Source: Acidobacteriota bacterium (GTDB lineage Bacteria > Acidobacteriota > Terriglobia > Terriglobales > Acidobacteriaceae). From it: a DNA stretch of 47,172 nt. The position numbers were made by a program, and so were the translations under genes. The DNA lies in the NCBI GenBank assembly GCA_021805025.1, contig JAJZGF010000012.1, positions 1-47,172 of the forward strand, read 5' to 3'. The notes below the pieces were generated by a model that saw only the letters and a program-made list of their open reading frames with translations, was not told where the DNA came from and did not search any database. Numbering within the stretch: the first letter of the stretch is position 1; each line of letters starts with the position of its first letter. Positions 42,625 through 47,172 of the stretch are shown one piece after another.

Positions 42625-44298
42625 TTACGTGGTTGCGCCCTTTGAAGCGCTGTTTACGCGGTCAACATATTTGCGAAAGACGCCTGCTGGCCAGCGCAGT
42701 GCAGGCGGCGCAAAGTTCTTGAGCCGTGCGGCAATTTCCTCGTCGCTGACTTCGAGTGTCAGCTTACGGTTAGGAATGTCGAAGTGGATCGTGTCGCCCT
42801 CGCGCACTGCGGCGATGGGCCCGCCGACAAAGGCCTCAGGAGCCACGTGGCCTGCGGTGAACCCGCGCGTGGCGCCGGAGAAGCGGCCGTCGGTGAGCAA
42901 GGCCACATGTGCGCTCAGTTCTGCGTTGGATGAGATGGCCGCGGTCACTTGCAGCATCTCCCTCATGCCGGGGCCGCCCTTGGGGCCTTCATAGCGAATC
43001 ACTAGAACGTCGCCCGGCTTGATCTGGCCGGATTGCACAGCGGCAAAGCAGGCTTCTTCCGTGTCAAAAACGCGTGCAGGCCCGCGATGATCGTATCGGT
43101 CCGCAGCAGCGACCTTCATCACGCAGCCCTCAGGCGCAAGGTTGCCCTTGAGGATGACGAGCCCGCCGTTTGGCTTGATGGGCTTGTCGAAAGTGTGAAT
43201 GACGACCTGGCCCGGAGTTTCATGGGCCTGAGCGGCCTCTTGAGCCAGCGTTTTTCCGCTGATGGTGAGCGTGTCTCCATCGGCATAGCCCGCATCAATA
43301 AGGCGTTTGGCAAGGAGGCGCGAACCTCCCGCGGCCTGAAAATCAGAAGCCACAAACTTGCCCGCCGGAGTCAGGTCGCAGATGAACGGCGTGCGTTTGC
43401 TGATCGTGTCGAAGTCGTCGATGGAGAGCTCAATGCCCATCTCCTTCGCAATGGCCAGCAGATGCAGCACGGCGTTTGTGGAACCGCCGCTTGCGGCGAC
43501 GCTGGCGATCGTATTCTCAATCGACTTGCGGGTGATGATCTGCGAGGGGCGACGGTTGGCGCGCACGGCATCCATCAGGATGCGGCCGGCCTCGCGTGTG
43601 GCAGCGTGCTTGTCCTTGGCCGTCGCGGGAACACCGGAAAGCTGAATGGGCGAAATGCCGAGAATCTCACCGGACATCGCCATCGTATTCGCGGTGAACT
43701 GGCCGCCGCACGCGCCCGCGCCGGGACAGGCATTGGCCTCCAGCGCTTCCAGGCCCGCATCGTCGATGCGTCCCGCGGCATGGGAGCCGATCCCCTCAAA
43801 CACATTCTGAATCGTAATATCGACGCCGTTGAGCTTGCCCGGAGCAATCGAACCGCCATAGAGCATCATGCCGGGAATATCGAGTCGGCACAGCGCCATG
43901 ATGATGCCGGGCATGTTCTTGTCGCAGCCGCCAATGCCGACCAGGCCGTCGAAAAGATTGCCGCGCGCAACCAGCTCAATCGAGTCGGCGATCACTTCGC
44001 GCGAAACCAGCGAAGCCTTCATGCCCTGCGTGCCCATCGTGATGCCGTCGGAGATGGTGATGGTGTTGAACTCCATCGGCGTGCCTCCCGCTTCGCGAAT
44101 GCCCTCCTTCAGCGCTTCCGCAACTTCGCGTAGATGCACATTGCAGGTGCCGATTTCCGTCCATGTGTTGGCGATGCCGATGAGCGGCTTGTGCAGGTCG
44201 TCTTTTGCGAATCCGGCCCCGCGCAGATATGAGCGCGCAGCGGCGCGGCTGGGGCCTTCCGTCAACGGGATGCTCTGGCGCTTGCCTTCGATGGTCAT
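42625..44298 (-). CDS. ilvD: Dihydroxy-acid dehydratase
   Basis: Iron-sulfur hydro-lyase of 557 residues that makes the 2-oxo acids of valine and isoleucine from the dihydroxy acids. ATG 44298 has AAGGAAA ahead. Cluster and active-site segments are CDKNMPG and CPGAGACGGQFTANTM, with SGGSTNAVLHLLAI, GPKGGPGMREML and LTDGRFSGATRG later. Upstream in the operon is leuD (gap 62 nt), downstream ilvB (55 nt). Confidence 0.96.
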   Translation of the reverse strand: MTIEGKRQSIPLTEGPSRAAARSYLRGAGFAKDDLHKPLIGIANTWTEIGTCNVHLREVAEALKEGIREAGGTPMEFNTITISDGITMGTQGMKASLVSREVIADSIELVARGNLFDGLVGIGGCDKNMPGIIMALCRLDIPGMMLYGGSIAPGKLNGVDITIQNVFEGIGSHAAGRIDDAGLEALEANACPGAGACGGQFTANTMAMSGEILGISPIQLSGVPATAKDKHAATREAGRILMDAVRANRRPSQIITRKSIENTIASVAASGGSTNAVLHLLAIAKEMGIELSIDDFDTISKRTPFICDLTPAGKFVASDFQAAGGSRLLAKRLIDAGYADGDTLTISGKTLAQEAAQAHETPGQVVIHTFDKPIKPNGGLVILKGNLAPEGCVMKVAAADRYDHRGPARVFDTEEACFAAVQSGQIKPGDVLVIRYEGPKGGPGMREMLQVTAAISSNAELSAHVALLTDGRFSGATRGFTAGHVAPEAFVGGPIAAVREGDTIHFDIPNRKLTLEVSDEEIAARLKNFAPPALRWPAGVFRKYVDRVNSASKGATT

Positions 44299-44360
44299 GA
44301 TTTCCTTAGTAGCTGCTAGTTCGGGCTAGTCTGTTGTGCTGCTTGATTGGATGGCTTCGA

Positions 44361-44972
44361 TTACTTCGCTTTCAGCCAGCCGGCCTCATCGTGCCTGGCT
44401 TCAAATGTGTCCAGCGCCGCCGAGTGCCGCAGCGTAAGGCCGATGTCGTCGAGCCCTTCCAGCAGGCAAAACTTGCGGAACGGATCGATCTCAAACGATG
44501 CCTTCAAGCCCTGGTCGTCGGTCACTGTCTGTGCTTCGAGCGAGACGGTGAGTTGGTAGCCCGCGATGGCTTGCGCCCTGCGGAGCAACTCGGCAACCTG
44601 CTCTTCGCTCAGGCGGGCGAGCACAATGCCGTTCTTGCCCGCGTTCGAGAAAAAGATATCGGCGAAGGTGGGCGCAATCACGGCGCGAAAGCCGAAGTCA
44701 CTCAGAGCCCATGCCGCATGTTCACGGCTCGATCCGCAGCCGAAGTTTTTGCCGGCGATGAGAATCTGCGCGCCCTTGTAGCGAGGCACGTTCAGGACGA
44801 ATGCGGGATCAGGATCGCCCGCGGCCGTGCGGCGCCAGTCGAAGAACAGAAAGTCGCCGTAGCCGGTACGCTCAATGCGCTTCAAAAACTGCTTGGGAAT
44901 GATCTGGTCCGTGTCAACGTTCGTACGGTCGAGCGGCGCTGCCAGTGAAGTGAGTGTGCGAAACGGTTCCAT
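44361..44972 (-). CDS. leuD: 3-isopropylmalate dehydratase small subunit
   Basis: A 203-residue small subunit of isopropylmalate isomerase (aconitase swivel domain). Recognised by NVDTDQIIPKQFLKR, FDWR, NFGCGSSREHAAWAL and FADIFFSNAGKNG. Its ATG overlaps the leuC stop by one base (TGATG), so the two subunits are translationally coupled in equal amounts. The enzyme isomerises 2- to 3-isopropylmalate for leucine. Confidence 0.96.
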   Translation of the reverse strand: MEPFRTLTSLAAPLDRTNVDTDQIIPKQFLKRIERTGYGDFLFFDWRRTAAGDPDPAFVLNVPRYKGAQILIAGKNFGCGSSREHAAWALSDFGFRAVIAPTFADIFFSNAGKNGIVLARLSEEQVAELLRRAQAIAGYQLTVSLEAQTVTDDQGLKASFEIDPFRKFCLLEGLDDIGLTLRHSAALDTFEARHDEAGWLKAK

Positions 44973-46405
44973 CAGGCCTTTACCTCCTCGCGAACGGGCC
45001 AGTTACGTATATCGACAAAGTGGCCGGCAATCGCGGCCGCTGCAGCCATCTCAGGACTCACGAGGTGCGTGCGCCCCCCGCGTCCCTGGCGGCCTTCAAA
45101 GTTGCGGTTGCTGGTCGAGGCGCAGCGCTCGCCAGGCGAAAGAATATCCGGATTCATGCCCAGGCACATGGAGCAGCCGGGCTCGCGCCAATCGAAGCCT
45201 GCCTCGCGGAAGATGCGATCCAGGCCCTCTTTTTCGGCCTGCGCCTTGACAGCTTGCGAGCCGGGTACCACCATCGCGCTTACATGTGTTGAGACCTTGT
45301 ATCCGGCGGCGATACGCGCCGCTGCGCGCAGATCTTCGAGGCGTCCGTTGGTGCAGGAACCGATGAAGACGCGGTCGATGGAAACATCTTCGAGCTTGGT
45401 TCCGGCCTTCAGATCCATGTATTCCAGAGCGCGCTCCAGGCCCTTGCGCTCCTGCTCGGACGATGCGGCGGCGGGGTCGGGCACAACAGCCGTGACTGGG
45501 GCCACCATGCCTGGGCTGGTGCCCCAACTCACGTAAGGAACCAGCGTCGCCGCGTCGATGAAGAGTTCGCGGTCGAACGTTGCGCCGGGGTCGCTGGGCA
45601 GTTTGCTCCACTCGTCAACCGCAGCCTTCCAGGCCTCTCCTTTTGGACTGAATCTCCGGCCCTCCAGATATGCAAAAGTCGTGGCATCAGGGGCGATCAT
45701 GCCCCCGCGTGCGCCCGCCTCGATGCTCATGTTGCAGATGGTCATGCGGCCTTCCATCGAAAGCGCGCGAATGGCCGAGCCCGCGTATTCAATGACGCAA
45801 CCCGTGGCGCCGTCGGTGCCAATCTGGCCTATGATGGCGAGAATGATGTCTTTGGCCGTGACGCCCTTGGGCAGCTTGCCTTCAACCGCGATGCGGAGGG
45901 TCCTGGGCTTCGATTGCGGAAGCGTCTGCGTCGCCAGCACATGCTCCACTTCGCTGGTGCCGATGCCGAAGGCCAGCGCGCCGAAGGCGCCATGCGTGGA
46001 GGTGTGCGAGTCGCCGCAGACGATCGTCATGCCGGGCTTGGTGATGCCCAGCTCAGGCCCGATGACGTGCACGATGCCCTGGTCACGCGAGTTGACATCA
46101 TACAGTTCGATGCCGAAGTCGGCGCAGTTCTTGCGCAGCGTGGCAATCTGTGTGGCTGCGATCTGGTCGACGATGTTGAGGCGTCCCTCCAGTGTGGTAG
46201 GCACATTGTGATCCACCGTGGCGATCGAGCGATCCGGCCTGCGTACCTTGCGGCCGGCCAGGCGCAGGCCCTCGAAAGCTTGCGGAGAAGTGACTTCGTG
46301 CAATAGCTGCAGATCGATGTAGAGCAGCGTTGGCTCGCCCTTGGGCTCGACCACCACATGCTTCTCCCAGACCTTTTCAAAGAGTGTCTTTGGTTCGGAA
46401 CTCAT
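44972..46405 (-). CDS. leuC: 3-isopropylmalate dehydratase large subunit
   Basis: Catalytic aconitase-type subunit of 477 residues with a 4Fe-4S cluster. Features are [62 protein letters not shown] (the dense conserved core), [14 protein letters not shown] and GCSMCLGMN, which supply the cluster cysteines. It has the standard length. It sits between leuB (26 nt upstream) and leuD. Confidence 0.96.
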   Translation of the reverse strand: MSSEPKTLFEKVWEKHVVVEPKGEPTLLYIDLQLLHEVTSPQAFEGLRLAGRKVRRPDRSIATVDHNVPTTLEGRLNIVDQIAATQIATLRKNCADFGIELYDVNSRDQGIVHVIGPELGITKPGMTIVCGDSHTSTHGAFGALAFGIGTSEVEHVLATQTLPQSKPRTLRIAVEGKLPKGVTAKDIILAIIGQIGTDGATGCVIEYAGSAIRALSMEGRMTICNMSIEAGARGGMIAPDATTFAYLEGRRFSPKGEAWKAAVDEWSKLPSDPGATFDRELFIDAATLVPYVSWGTSPGMVAPVTAVVPDPAAASSEQERKGLERALEYMDLKAGTKLEDVSIDRVFIGSCTNGRLEDLRAAARIAAGYKVSTHVSAMVVPGSQAVKAQAEKEGLDRIFREAGFDWREPGCSMCLGMNPDILSPGERCASTSNRNFEGRQGRGGRTHLVSPEMAAAAAIAGHFVDIRNWPVREEVKA

Positions 46406-46431
46406 CCATATCCTCGGTAAGCTTTATTGCG

Positions 46432-47172
<741 letters not shown>

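Noticed and set aside
44972-44974. A possible frameshift between leuC and leuD
   Set aside because: The TGATG stop/start overlap is the normal coupled arrangement, and both proteins have full family length.

Overview
The window is high-GC DNA with short intergenic gaps. Its content points to a soil-type member of the Acidobacteriota (Acidobacteriaceae/Terriglobia-like). That assignment is an inference from gene content: a long dcw cluster with a meso-DAP-type MurE, an FtsI carrying a PASTA domain, a verrucomicrobial/acidobacterial-looking DXS, and abundant secreted proteins with a Gram-negative outer-membrane character. No rRNA or other phylogenetic marker is present to settle it.

Layout. 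1-103 looks like the right end of an IS5-type insertion sequence. 244-6720 is a mixed block: an outer-membrane beta-barrel protein (-), dxs (+), a degenerate amidohydrolase (+), an SRPBCC protein (-), a fasciclin protein (-) and a DUF2127 membrane protein (+). 6915-31010 is the division and cell wall (dcw) cluster on the plus strand: promoter and four MraZ boxes, mraZ, rsmH, ftsL, ftsI, murE, murF, a subclass B3 metallo-beta-lactamase, mraY, murD, ftsW, murG, then (after two opposite-strand glycine-rich secreted proteins) murC, a Tat-exported GH30 glycosidase, ftsQ, ftsA, ftsZ and a second penicillin-binding transpeptidase. murB and ddl are absent from this stretch. 31193-39035 holds a DedA-rhodanese fusion, a sedolisin protease (-), a UbiD-family decarboxylase, a secreted protein of unknown function, a small molybdopterin-fold protein (-), an orphan NuoI-like ferredoxin, and an overlapping acyltransferase pair resembling olsB-olsA (ornithine lipid synthesis). 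39094 to the right edge is a minus-strand branched-chain amino acid operon read leuB (partial)-leuC-leuD-ilvD-ilvB-ilvN-ilvC, ending at a strong hairpin shared with olsA.

How the genes work together. The dcw genes make lipid II (MurC-F, MraY, MurG), polymerise and crosslink it at the septum (FtsW, FtsI) and assemble the divisome (FtsZ, FtsA, FtsQ, FtsL); MraZ is the likely autoregulator through the 10-bp repeats. The most unusual feature is what has been inserted: a B3 beta-lactamase two bases after murF and so probably translated with it, a GH30 enzyme with its own promoter-like and terminator-like signals, and a pair of low-complexity glycine-rich envelope proteins pointing against the cluster. 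The ilv-leu operon is complete for the valine/isoleucine steps from acetolactate synthase to dihydroxyacid dehydratase and for leucine from isopropylmalate isomerase to dehydrogenase; leuA and an aminotransferase are not in the window.

All assignments are from reading the sequence and recalled family motifs. No database search was run.
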